From Lewinellaceae bacterium (lineage in GTDB: Bacteria; Bacteroidota; Bacteroidia; Chitinophagales; Saprospiraceae): a stretch of 64,000 nucleotides of DNA. Location of the stretch: positions 20,971-84,970 of the forward strand of contig CANJPT010000005.1 of assembly GCA_947476195.1 (NCBI GenBank). Direction: 5' to 3'. Position numbers and translations under genes: made by a program. The notes below the pieces were generated by a model. That model did no database searches and had not been told where the DNA came from. It saw only the letters and a list, made by a program, of their open reading frames with translations. Shown piece by piece: positions 43,471-51,402 of the stretch (its first letter is position 1; every line of letters starts with the position of its first letter).

Positions 43471-43681
43471 CCTGCTTCCTTTAATCCTTCCTTAATAGAC
43501 CCTGCTCTCCTTTTGAGTGCCTTTTATCTAATATAGATGAATAGGGCGTTTAAGGTGTTTCTCTTTGCAGTTCAAATTCGAGCAGCACCAACACACTGAT
43601 TACCAAATTGATCCCAAACCAATTCAACCTGATAAAGGAGCAGTAGATTGGATTCGCAAATAAAAAATAAACAGCAGCATC

Positions 43682-45469
43682 ATGAGTCAGTTTTTCAAAT
43701 TCTTATTCGCTTCTTGCCTGGGTACCGCACTTGCACTTGGCTTGCTTTTTATACTCGGCATTGGCTGGATAACAAGCATGGCTGGCAGTATTGCTGAAAA
43801 AGAAAAGGTCACAATCAGCGAAAATACCGTGCTCGAACTTGACTTCAAAAATCCTATTCCAGAAAAGACGAACAACCTCCCGATAAAACCTTTTGACCTG
43901 GAACAAAAAGAGGTGCTTGGCCTCACAGACATGGTTGCAGCAATCCAGCGGGCCAAAACAGATCCGGATATCAAAGGAATTTACCTCAATGCATCTAATA
44001 TAACGCTTGGAAAAGCCAGTTCAGCTACCCTGCGAAATGCCTTGGCTGATTTTCGATCGGAAGGAAAATTCATTATTTCCTATGCCCATTATTATACACA
44101 AGGTGCTTATTACCTGGCTTCTGTTGCCGACAGTGTCTTAATGAGCCCACAAGGGGTGGTAGACTTCCGGGGATATTCAAGCACCATCACGTATTACAAG
44201 GGATTGCTTGACAAACTTGACATCCAGATGCGCATCTTCTACTGTGGCAAATATAAAAGTGCCACGGAGCCCTTCCGGGCAGATAAAATGAGCGCCGAAA
44301 ATCGTCTTCAGATCCGCGAATACCTTACCCCCTTATATGATATTTTTATAAAAGATGTAGCCAAAAGCCGGAACATTTCCGAAGCAGAATTACGTCAAAT
44401 TGCTGAGCGATACGATGGCTTTAATGCTTTAAAAGCAAAACAGTCCCGTTTGGTGGATCGTTTTGCCTACGAAGACGAAGTGTTTTCGATGATTAAAAAT
44501 CGTATCGGGCTTTCGGATAAAGAGAAGCTCAACCGCGTCAGCCTGGAAGATTATTGTGACGCACGTGGTAAAAAGACCAACTTCTCTGTCAAAGACAAGA
44601 TCGCAGTGGTATACGCCGAGGGAGAGATCCTGGATGGTGATCAAGGCGAACAAGGCACTATTCTGGATGGGAAATACGTAAAAATGCTGCGTAAGATTCG
44701 TAAAGACCCTAATATCAAGGCCATTGTTTTGCGCGTCAATTCGCCTGGTGGCAGTTCCCTCGCGAGCGACAATATTCTCCGTGAATTAGACCTATGCAAA
44801 CAGGCAGGCAAACCTGTGGTGGTCAGCATGGGCGATGTGGCAGCTTCCGGTGGTTACTATATCGCCTGTCATGCAGACAGTATTTTTGCCGAACCGGCCA
44901 CTATTACAGGATCCATCGGCGTATTCGGTATGATCCCTATCTTAGAAAAAACCATGCGCAACAAACTCGGTATCACATTCGATACGGTGCGCACCCAGAA
45001 ATTCTCGACATTCGGAAGTACCGTGTATGACTTTTCACCTGAAGAAGGGCAAATGATGCAGGATCGGGTTGATTGGATCTATCAGGATTTTCTGGGCAAA
45101 GTAGCCACAGGTCGCCACCGAAGCTCCGAACAAATCCATGAAATCGCACAGGGCCGCGTTTGGTCCGCTGCAAAAGCCAAAGAAATTGGACTGGTAGATG
45201 ATCTTGGTGGATTAGACCGTGCCATTGCTGCTGCTGCCAAGCTGGCCAACCTTGAAAAATACCGAACTTCAGAATACCCGCAAAGCAAGTCTGGTCTGGA
45301 ACAATTCCTGGATAAGATTATGCAAAAAGATGAGCGCGATGACAGCGTAAAAGCCTGGGCTATTCAGCAGGAATTGGGTGAATTCTACCCGATCTATAAA
45401 ACCATTCAGGGATTCCGGCAGAACAACGGCATCCTGTTTCGAATTCCTTATGAGTTGAGCGTAAATTAA
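43682..45469 (+). CDS. sppA: Signal peptide peptidase SppA (67-kDa type)
   Basis: 595 aa, the long E. coli-type SppA with two ClpP-like halves. One N-terminal membrane helix (FLFASCLGTALALGLLFILGIGWI) anchors it. The catalytic dyad appears present: Lys in FYCGKYKSATEPFRADKMS in the first half and Ser in SMGDVAASGGYYIACHAD in the second, with ITGSIGVFGMIP following. SppA degrades cleaved signal peptides in the membrane. An inverted repeat (45483-45523) follows, opposite a membrane gene transcribed in the other direction. Confidence 0.93.
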   Translation: MSQFFKFLFASCLGTALALGLLFILGIGWITSMAGSIAEKEKVTISENTVLELDFKNPIPEKTNNLPIKPFDLEQKEVLGLTDMVAAIQRAKTDPDIKGIYLNASNITLGKASSATLRNALADFRSEGKFIISYAHYYTQGAYYLASVADSVLMSPQGVVDFRGYSSTITYYKGLLDKLDIQMRIFYCGKYKSATEPFRADKMSAENRLQIREYLTPLYDIFIKDVAKSRNISEAELRQIAERYDGFNALKAKQSRLVDRFAYEDEVFSMIKNRIGLSDKEKLNRVSLEDYCDARGKKTNFSVKDKIAVVYAEGEILDGDQGEQGTILDGKYVKMLRKIRKDPNIKAIVLRVNSPGGSSLASDNILRELDLCKQAGKPVVVSMGDVAASGGYYIACHADSIFAEPATITGSIGVFGMIPILEKTMRNKLGITFDTVRTQKFSTFGSTVYDFSPEEGQMMQDRVDWIYQDFLGKVATGRHRSSEQIHEIAQGRVWSAAKAKEIGLVDDLGGLDRAIAAAAKLANLEKYRTSEYPQSKSGLEQFLDKIMQKDERDDSVKAWAIQQELGEFYPIYKTIQGFRQNNGILFRIPYELSVN

Positions 45470-45482
45470 TTGAAAATTGTCA

Positions 45483-45523
45483 AGATAGGGATCGTATTAC
45501 CCGGAGTAACCCGATCCCTATCT
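45483..45523. terminator. Hairpin between convergent sppA and the next gene
   Basis: A perfect 12-bp stem (45483-45494 with 45512-45523) and a 17-nt loop that can form a small inner stem (TTAC/GTAA). There is no T-run on either side, so it is a weak terminator at best; both genes end within about 15 bp of it. Confidence 0.5.
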
Positions 45524-45532
45524 CGGCGATCA

Positions 45533-46933
45533 TCACCACCGAACATACCCGCTGGAATCCTGAAAATCAAAATACACCTTCGGTAACTGACCAAAATCAT
45601 AGTTTTTAAACGCCCCAAAAAACAAACGAGGGCGAGTCAGCAGACTATCAAAACGGTCCGGGCTTTCGTGGATAATCAAACAACGAGCGCTATCAGGATT
45701 TACCATCGAGGAAAGCATCAAAAATTCATAAGGACTACCCCAAGACATTTTTAGCTTATCCATAGGGACTTGTTTCTCAGAAATCACTATTTTTCGATTG
45801 GTACGCGTAGCTGTCTCTCTCAAAAAATTTTGCTCCCAAGCTAACTTTTCTGTCCAGGGACGATGGTTTAGTCCGATACGGAAAAGACTTAGTCCGAATA
45901 ATGCAACCAAAACGACCATCCCGCCCTGAGCGAGGTGGTCGCTTTTTATTGATCCCTGCAGCACATCGAACATAAAAGGGATGGAGGCAAATACCGCCAG
46001 TGGCAAGTACAGGTTTTCCATATAAAATTGCTGGCCAACGGCTTCGTAATATGGTACATTCACCATAATTACGAAGGCAAGCGACCAACCGGCTACGAAC
46101 AGGGCTTTTGCCCAAATTTGTTTCCAGACATAATATCCCACACAAACAGCTATGATTAACCAAAGCAGCCAATAATCATGCATACTCCAATCCCAAAATT
46201 TGCGGTTGCTCTCAATATCAAACCAATGTGGCCACAGTTTACCAAAGGCTTCCTGCCGTTTTATTGCGACTGCATCATACCAGTCTAATTTCAATACCTT
46301 GTATTTGAGGACAGCCAAAGCCCCAAAAATAAATAATGCTACGAGGTGCATTACTGCCCAAGCGCGTGGTTTTTGCATTTCTAACAGGAAAAACAGACAA
46401 AGAAAAGCGTGCGCATAAAGCACCAGTGGGTGAAAATAAAACGCCGTAACCAAGGCGCCAAGCCAAAGTGACCAATCCCACCATCGAAAAGAAGCAAGGG
46501 AACCTTTGGAATGCATCCAGGCAAAAACGGCACAAAGGAATGCAAGCCCTGCTGGCATTTCAGATAGCCAATAAAAGGTATGGGTGGTCATCAGCGTAGC
46601 AACCAATGCGATTGCCAACGACCATCGCCACTGCCCTATCCGCCAACAGAAAAACGCTGCACAAGCAGGCCAAAGCACATGCCCCAAAGAATAGGCTAAT
46701 AAAACGCCTTTCAAGGGCAACCCTATCGCTTGTGCGGTCAAAGGCCATACCTGGGTAACAGCCGCCCCAAAACGGCCACTTTGAATCTCCAGGCTACCAC
46801 TTTTAAGGATCAAAAACGCCTGGAACGCCATGTCCAGATTTATGATGCGCTCCTTGAAAAACACGATTGCCAGTATGATCAGCGTACCGAACACACCAAG
46901 GCAAAGCAATAAGGCGAGACGATTATCTTTCAT
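45533..46933 (-). CDS. Polytopic membrane protein, possible glycosyltransferase-like
   Basis: 466 aa from the ATG at 46933 (MKDNRLALLLCLGVFG). About 10-11 membrane segments fill the first 380 residues; the C-terminal 90 residues (WSPYEFL-like MSWGSPYEFL ... RFDSLLTRPRLFFG) are soluble, probably periplasmic. The topology resembles lipid-linked-sugar (GT-C) glycosyltransferases, but no conserved DD or similar catalytic loop was identified, so the assignment is only structural. The downstream end borders sppA; upstream is the methyltransferase gene, 18 bp away on the same strand, so the two are probably co-transcribed. Confidence 0.6.
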   Translation of the reverse strand: MKDNRLALLLCLGVFGTLIILAIVFFKERIINLDMAFQAFLILKSGSLEIQSGRFGAAVTQVWPLTAQAIGLPLKGVLLAYSLGHVLWPACAAFFCWRIGQWRWSLAIALVATLMTTHTFYWLSEMPAGLAFLCAVFAWMHSKGSLASFRWWDWSLWLGALVTAFYFHPLVLYAHAFLCLFFLLEMQKPRAWAVMHLVALFIFGALAVLKYKVLKLDWYDAVAIKRQEAFGKLWPHWFDIESNRKFWDWSMHDYWLLWLIIAVCVGYYVWKQIWAKALFVAGWSLAFVIMVNVPYYEAVGQQFYMENLYLPLAVFASIPFMFDVLQGSIKSDHLAQGGMVVLVALFGLSLFRIGLNHRPWTEKLAWEQNFLRETATRTNRKIVISEKQVPMDKLKMSWGSPYEFLMLSSMVNPDSARCLIIHESPDRFDSLLTRPRLFFGAFKNYDFGQLPKVYFDFQDSSGYVRW

Positions 46934-46951
46934 GTGGCACACACCTGTGGT

Positions 46952-48070
46952 TCAATACATTTCAAATTTTTGAAAACTGCATTCTAAGGCTCCATTAATC
47001 AGCGGGATTTTTTGAGCAGATTTCAATCCTATATGCTTCAACGCATCCCGATTGGACGAAATAATCCAGGCAGACCAGCCTGGCCAGCGTTTCTTCAGGG
47101 TATCTCCAATGTTTTTATAAAAAGCGACCGTATCGTCAATTTTTAATCGCTCATCGTACGGCGGATTCATGATGAGCGTGCCTGCAGGTTCCGGGGCATC
47201 CAACTTTTCAAAGGGAATCTTTTCAACATGCACGGCAGTTTCTAGTTCAGCAGACATGAGGTTGAGTGCCGAAGCATTGCGGGCTCGAGGGTCTTTGTCG
47301 GCTGCAAGTATTTGAAATTCGAAGGGTTGAATCTTTGCATCCGCTTCAGCCTTTAGGGTTTTCCAGAGCTTCTGATCAAAATCCGGCCATTTGAAAAAGC
47401 CAAACGACTCCCGTTTTATCTGAGGCGGTGTATTGGTAGCCAGCATTGCGGCCTCTATCGGTAGCGTACCAGAACCACACATCGGATCTACAAAAGGGCC
47501 TTGTCCATTCCAGCCTGATAGCAAGACCATTCCTGCGGCAAGTACTTCATTCAGCGGTGCTTCCACCGTATCGCGTCGATAATTTCTTCGATGCAGAGAG
47601 TCGCCGCTGGCATCGAGCGAGATGTCAACATGATTCCCTTGAACATGGACGTTAATCCGCAGGGTCGGGCCAATGGTACTTACATTGGGGCGTCGGTTAT
47701 ATCGATCTCGGAATTGATCTACAATAGCGTCTTTGGTTAGCAGCGCAATATATTGGGAGTGCCTGAACACCTCGCCCTGAGCAATGGCATCCACTGCAAG
47801 CGTATCGCCAACATTCATGTAAACCGCCCAGTTTATTTCTCGGACACCTTCGTAAAGTTGGCGTTCATCAAAGACAGTAAAAGAATGGATCGGAACCAGA
47901 ATGCGCAAGGCACTGCGAAGTTCGTAATTGGCTCGATACAATAGGCTTACATCACCCAAAAAAGAGACAGCTCGCTTGAGTAGCCTGATATCAGTGGCGC
48001 CTAAAGTGAGTAGTTCATTGGCAAGAACGGGTTCTAAACCTGCAAGGGTTTTGGCTAGGTATGGTTGCAT
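46952..48070 (-). CDS. THUMP-domain rRNA/RNA methyltransferase (RlmL N-terminal-like)
   Basis: 372 aa. The N-terminal domain (MQPYLAKTLAGLEPVLANELLTLGATDIRLLKRAVSFLGD) is the ferredoxin-like/THUMP module of the RlmL/TrmG-type enzymes. The methyltransferase follows with FVDPMCGSGTLPIEAAMLATNTPPQ (motif I-like), LAADKDPRARNASALN and TLIMNPPYDERLK, the NPPY motif of guanine N2-methylation. RlmL makes m2G2445 in 23S rRNA; Bacteroidota enzymes of this kind lack the RlmK half seen in gammaproteobacteria, consistent with the length here. Cytoplasmic. Confidence 0.92.
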   Translation of the reverse strand: MQPYLAKTLAGLEPVLANELLTLGATDIRLLKRAVSFLGDVSLLYRANYELRSALRILVPIHSFTVFDERQLYEGVREINWAVYMNVGDTLAVDAIAQGEVFRHSQYIALLTKDAIVDQFRDRYNRRPNVSTIGPTLRINVHVQGNHVDISLDASGDSLHRRNYRRDTVEAPLNEVLAAGMVLLSGWNGQGPFVDPMCGSGTLPIEAAMLATNTPPQIKRESFGFFKWPDFDQKLWKTLKAEADAKIQPFEFQILAADKDPRARNASALNLMSAELETAVHVEKIPFEKLDAPEPAGTLIMNPPYDERLKIDDTVAFYKNIGDTLKKRWPGWSAWIISSNRDALKHIGLKSAQKIPLINGALECSFQKFEMY

Positions 48071-48225
48071 TAGCTACGGTTCACAGTTCACGGAAGACAA
48101 AAACGATTCCGCCTGAACAAACTGATCAATTTAAATCTTAAAAATCAAGCCGTAAGGTAGTAGTTATATGGCAGCTACAGCTTGTAAAGTCTGCCAGACA
48201 CCAGCAACCATTCACGCCGGACAGC

Positions 48226-49113
48226 CTATCGCTTGACCTTTAAGCTATCCAGAAACTGTAACGTACCTGGTAATCCATTGAGTACAACAGCATTGGAGGG
48301 AAGTTTCACAGGACTAACGAAGAACTGTTGACCAGTGAGTAAGAGCTCACTACCATTAATGGCTTGTGCTACATTGTCTACATAGGTCTGAATTGGATGA
48401 CGAGGGAGTGGCTCCTGCAAGATGGTAAAGACATAGTTGGGCTTAAGCGTAAGACAAGCATCTTTAAGGTCAGATATGGCAATATTTGCCCCAAGATACG
48501 CGACACGCAGGCCGCGGGAGCGAAGGAGATATTGAATAAAGAGAAGTGTTAGCTCCTGTATTTCGCCTTCTGGAGAATAGAGTAAAAAGACCAGTGAATC
48601 TGGACGAGGCCGGGCATTGTCCACTGCACACATCAATTTTCTACGGATAATATGTCCAACAAATTTTTCGTTAGCCGGGCTGATACTATTGGTAAGCCAA
48701 AGGAGACGCAGTTTATCCAAAAAAGGATACACTAATTCAAGCATGGTCTGCTCGAAGCCATGAGCGGATACGTATTCCGCAAAAACATGTTCGAAAGCCG
48801 CCTCGCTGAGATCGATCATTCCAAGCGTCAGCGCATCAATTTGTGCGTTTGGATTTGTATTATTTTCAGCAATAGCACCACCCTTTGAAGCGATCTCCTC
48901 AGGCGTCATCTGCGCCAGTTTGCTAATTTTCAGACCATTGCGATTCAGCAGGGCAATATTGAACAAGAGGCGAAGGTTCTCATCTGTATAGTAACGTATA
49001 TTGGTATCCGTACGTGCAGGCGTTATAAGGCCATAGCGTTGCTCCCATATCCGTATGGTGTGGGCCTTTATGCCCGTAAGTTTCTCCAAATCCCTGATGG
49101 AGTATATCGCCAT
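48226..49113 (-). CDS. MerR-family regulator with a B12-binding-type C-terminal domain lacking the usual histidine
   Basis: 295 aa from the ATG at 49113. The N-terminal winged helix is typical MerR (MAIYSIRDLEKLTGIKAHTIRIWEQRYGLI, NIRYYTDENLRLL). The C-terminal half follows the CarH/LitR layout, a helical bundle then a Rossmann-like domain (SLVFLLYSPEGEIQELTL, GLRVAYLGANIAISDLKDACL). In B12-dependent relatives the equivalent segment is a C/S-P-E-G-E-x-H-E, where the His is the lower cobalt ligand. Here it is EIQE, so cobalamin binding, and hence light or vitamin sensing, may be lost or altered. The target genes are not identifiable in the window. Single gene. Confidence 0.88.
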   Translation of the reverse strand: MAIYSIRDLEKLTGIKAHTIRIWEQRYGLITPARTDTNIRYYTDENLRLLFNIALLNRNGLKISKLAQMTPEEIASKGGAIAENNTNPNAQIDALTLGMIDLSEAAFEHVFAEYVSAHGFEQTMLELVYPFLDKLRLLWLTNSISPANEKFVGHIIRRKLMCAVDNARPRPDSLVFLLYSPEGEIQELTLLFIQYLLRSRGLRVAYLGANIAISDLKDACLTLKPNYVFTILQEPLPRHPIQTYVDNVAQAINGSELLLTGQQFFVSPVKLPSNAVVLNGLPGTLQFLDSLKVKR

Positions 49114-49317
49114 GTTTGCTTGATTGTTGCCCACAAAGGTCTTCAAACAGGCGGTCTTGTTATTTGTTTACAAAAAAAAGTAGATAAAAATTTGACGCAA
49201 CTGCTTTTAAAGCCTCACAGACCTTTTTTTTGAAAAAAATAAGCTTACCGCTCCTGCGTTTAAACCTGCCTGAAATGACAGATAAAAGACCTTTCCTTTA
49301 AAATATACACCACTACA

Positions 49318-49347
49318 TTGGTAATTTGCAAAAAGGCAATACCTTTG
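49318..49347 (+). promoter_or_regulatory. Strong candidate promoter TTG-N19-TACCTTTG of the GG-peptide gene
   Basis: Best Bacteroidota promoter match in the window: perfect -7 box, TTG at the correct distance, and a start codon 38 bp downstream (49385). Confidence 0.6.
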
Positions 49348-49384
49348 AACCACTTATAAAACATCCTATTCATTTTTGTCACTT

Positions 49385-49588
49385 ATGTTCTCTCCTTTTA
49401 AAAAGAAAGATGACCATTTTTATAATGGCCAAGATAAAAAAAAGAATTCCTTAGAGACCTTAGAGGCCGAGTTAATTATCTTGAATAAAGAAGACCTCAG
49501 CAAAGTGGAGGGAGGTAAAGAGGCAAAAAAACCCTTAACGGAAATTTCAGGGCTACGTAATAGTATCGGCGGTACTATACCACTTTGA
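49385..49588 (+). CDS. Small double-glycine leader peptide (putative secreted or modified precursor)
   Basis: 67 aa from the ATG at 49385. The N-terminal part is charged (KKKDDHFYNGQDKKKN), then comes an amphipathic leader LETLEAELIILNKEDLSKVEGG that ends in Gly-Gly, the cut site of PCAT-type peptidase-exporters, with the hydrophobic spacing L-x-x-L-x-x-V-x-GG found in Bacteroidota GG-type precursors. The core after GG is KEAKKPLTEISGLRNSIGGTIPL, 23 residues, Ser/Thr-containing but with no Cys, so it is not an obvious lanthipeptide. It has its own good promoter and terminator. No transporter, maturase or immunity gene lies within several kb. Role unknown: signal, bacteriocin or structural peptide. 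Confidence 0.6.
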   Translation: MFSPFKKKDDHFYNGQDKKKNSLETLEAELIILNKEDLSKVEGGKEAKKPLTEISGLRNSIGGTIPL

Positions 49589-49611
49589 ACAACCCACATA
49601 CTCATTGTGCT

Positions 49612-49647
49612 ACATGAGCCATTCCAGGATTCTGGGATGGCTCATGT
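49612..49647 (+). terminator. Terminator after the GG-peptide gene
   Basis: A 15-bp stem (49612-49626 with 49633-49647, one G-U pair), 6-nt loop, followed by TATTTTAA. May act in both directions, as the next gene (49665) ends just beyond it. Confidence 0.7.
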
Positions 49648-49664
49648 TATTTTAAGGTACTGGT

Positions 49665-50204
49665 TCAGTTTCGCTTCCGCACTTCTTCGTGGATGACAGT
49701 ACCTTTTTTCATTTTCTCCTGATATTCCTTTTTTCGTCGTTCGTGAAACGCAGTCGCGAGTTCTTTAATTCCAATGGGTTTCGCATTTTGCTTGCGGTGG
49801 TAGGCAAGAATTAAGAAATCAGCCATGTCATCAGGGAAGGTGATACCTGCACTCCGCAAGTAATTAGAAAGCCTTGAGCCCCCATAAAAGCCCCAGTTTA
49901 GAATCATCCACTGACCCAAGCGATTGTGCATGACCGCACAAACACTATCTTCAGGCAAGGCTTTATACTTCAACCTGGCTTCCTCGCTAACCCTTTTGTC
50001 GAGTTCTAGCATGGCATCCTCTAAATTCTTAGGAATATACACGCCATTTAGGACTTCCTTTCGAATGCGCTCCTGATATTGCTGCTCGAATTCGGCCTCT
50101 GTACTTGGCGGACCGGTTTCTTCCTGAGATGTTTGGCAAAATGCGTTTAAATAAGTAAACAGCAAAACAGCCAAAAGCACAAAATTTCTATTTATCATAA
50201 GCAT
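49665..50204 (-). CDS. Secreted DUF6794-like protein, function unknown
   Basis: 179 aa; the start is at 50204 or, less likely, at a second ATG at 50198. A signal peptide (MINRNFVLLAVLLFTYLNAFCQ) is followed by an acidic helix, then the segment PKNLEDAMLELDKRVSEEARLKYKALPED with MHNRLGQWMILNWGFYGGSRLSNYLRSAGI and PDDMADFLILAYHRK. These Trp-Gly and PDDM features fit the DUF6794 group, a domain known from other Bacteroidota but without an assigned function. A charged tail (ATAFHERRKKEYQEKMKKG) follows. Divergent from the small membrane protein at 50217. Confidence 0.6.
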   Translation of the reverse strand: MLMINRNFVLLAVLLFTYLNAFCQTSQEETGPPSTEAEFEQQYQERIRKEVLNGVYIPKNLEDAMLELDKRVSEEARLKYKALPEDSVCAVMHNRLGQWMILNWGFYGGSRLSNYLRSAGITFPDDMADFLILAYHRKQNAKPIGIKELATAFHERRKKEYQEKMKKGTVIHEEVRKRN

Positions 50205-50216
50205 TCAGACTAAACA

Positions 50217-50504
50217 ATGAAGATACGCTTGTCTTTGTTTGAAATATTTTTGTTGGAAACGGTCGCCTGGTTAGGTCTATGGCTACTCAGCGACTATTTA
50301 GCGGCACTCCTAACGCTAATTCTGGGTGCTATCGTATCCGGAATTTTGAGCATCGCACTTATTTCAGAAGCCATTGAACGATCCAATGTGCCCAAAAAGT
50401 ATTTTCAGGTCATGGCGCTCAGCATTTTATCCATTGTGGTGGCAGCTGCGATCTATGTCACCCTATTGGGTGGAGAGATGGATTTTTTAGAAAAAAGTTT
50501 TTAA
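50217..50504 (+). CDS. Small polytopic membrane protein, function unknown
   Basis: 95 aa with three hydrophobic segments (IFLLETVAWLGLWLLSDYLAALLTLILGAIVSGILSIAL and VMALSILSIVVAAAIYVTLLG). A charged loop (SEAIERSNVPKKYF) lies between the second and third. No family recognised. It starts 13 bp from the divergent secreted gene and ends 16 bp from the convergent asparaginase gene. Confidence 0.6.
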   Translation: MKIRLSLFEIFLLETVAWLGLWLLSDYLAALLTLILGAIVSGILSIALISEAIERSNVPKKYFQVMALSILSIVVAAAIYVTLLGGEMDFLEKSF

Positions 50505-50519
50505 GAAATGCAGCATGTT

Positions 50520-51041
50520 TCAGACGGTCATATTCAATGCTTGGGATTCGTCGCCCAATGCCTCAAACGTACCCGTTTGACGGTTTTTGCGCACACGATT
50601 CCAATCAAAATAACGCCCATTCATCACCACATATACCCCTGGCGGCAAAATCTGAACAAATGCCATGGCACTACCAAGATTAAAGAAGCCGTCAGAGGAA
50701 GTGCCAAAGGCATAAGGAACCATCGCACCTGTAAGTACAATGGTCTTGTCTTTAAGGTCTGCCTTGGCAATAAGATGGGCTGTTTCTACCATCCGATCCG
50801 TACCATGGGTAATTAAAATACGGTTGGAGGGCGTACGGGCACAACTGTGAATGATCAGGGCACGATCTTCGTCGCGCATTTCGAGGGAATCGACCATCAT
50901 GAGCGTTCTGATGTCAATTTCTACCCCACAACGCCCGAGATGGAACATTTCGTTAAGGTGCGTATCCTTAAAAAATAGCTCGCCGGTTAGGTAATTATAC
51001 TCTTTATCAAAAGTACCACCTGTTACAAAAACTTGAATCAT
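50520..51041 (-). CDS. Short single-domain asparaginase-like protein
   Basis: 173 aa from the ATG at 51041 (MIQVFVTGGTFDKEYN). It has the N-terminal half of the L-asparaginase fold: TGGTFDKEYN with the first nucleophilic Thr, LMMVDSLEMRDEDR, and the second threonine motif LITHGTDRMVETAHLIA, then TIVLTGAMVPYAFGTSSDGFFNLGSAMAF. The usual C-terminal domain is absent, but proteins of this length, called asparaginase-domain proteins, are found in many bacteria, so this is not a truncation. Whether it hydrolyses asparagine is not established for the short form. Confidence 0.85.
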   Translation of the reverse strand: MIQVFVTGGTFDKEYNYLTGELFFKDTHLNEMFHLGRCGVEIDIRTLMMVDSLEMRDEDRALIIHSCARTPSNRILITHGTDRMVETAHLIAKADLKDKTIVLTGAMVPYAFGTSSDGFFNLGSAMAFVQILPPGVYVVMNGRYFDWNRVRKNRQTGTFEALGDESQALNMTV

Positions 51042-51113
51042 AGCTGCAAAGGAACGGATTTGAGCAGAAATGTTCTCACTGTTGAATTTGAAAGTCATCC
51101 AAATTACAAACTG

Positions 51114-51146
51114 TTGCATTTAATATTGAAAAACGTTTTACTTTTG
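51114..51146 (+). promoter_or_regulatory. Candidate promoter TTG-N22-TACTTTTG
   Basis: Perfect -7 box TACTTTTG (51139-51146), TTG at 51114; 24 bp before the ATG at 51170. Confidence 0.5.
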
Positions 51147-51169
51147 CCCATCATAAAAGAATCGCTCAC

Positions 51170-51334
51170 ATGAAAAAGAACGAAGAATACGTCAAAAACC
51201 CTGGCCGCGATTGGCTTTGGTTCATTATTAGCTCCATCGGCATGCTTGCCCTGCTCATTTGGTTGCCGGAATGGATCTGGGTAGCCTGGCCACTCCAATT
51301 CACTTCTTTGGCAGGCGCATTGGGCCGGCTGTAA
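51170..51334 (+). CDS. Very small inner-membrane protein, 54 aa
   Basis: Starts ATG at 51170, reads MKKNEEYVKNPGRDWLWFI, then one hydrophobic helix (SSIGMLALLIWLPEWIWVAWP), ending TSLAGALGRL and a TAA at 51332-51334. A good promoter lies upstream and a terminator (51353-51389) downstream, so it has all marks of an expressed small gene. Tryptophan-rich (five Trp in about 30 residues). No family recognised. Upstream is the divergent asparaginase gene. Confidence 0.6.
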   Translation: MKKNEEYVKNPGRDWLWFIISSIGMLALLIWLPEWIWVAWPLQFTSLAGALGRL

Positions 51335-51352
51335 GCCTTTGGTTTTTGAATG

Positions 51353-51389
51353 AAAAAGCCAGTTGCAAAGTATGCGGCTGGCTTTTTTT
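51353..51389 (+). terminator. Rho-independent terminator of the small membrane gene
   Basis: Stem AAAAAGCCAG (51353-51362) with CTGGCTTTTTT (51378-51388) and a T-run. It ends 14 nt before the TTG start of the glycosyltransferase gene, which therefore seems to depend on read-through or a start inside the terminator region. Confidence 0.75.
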
Positions 51390-51402
51390 ATACGCTTGTA
51401 TC

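Noticed and set aside
50520..51041. Truncated L-asparaginase pseudogene
   Set aside because: The short one-domain form with both Thr motifs and intact start and stop is a known separate type.
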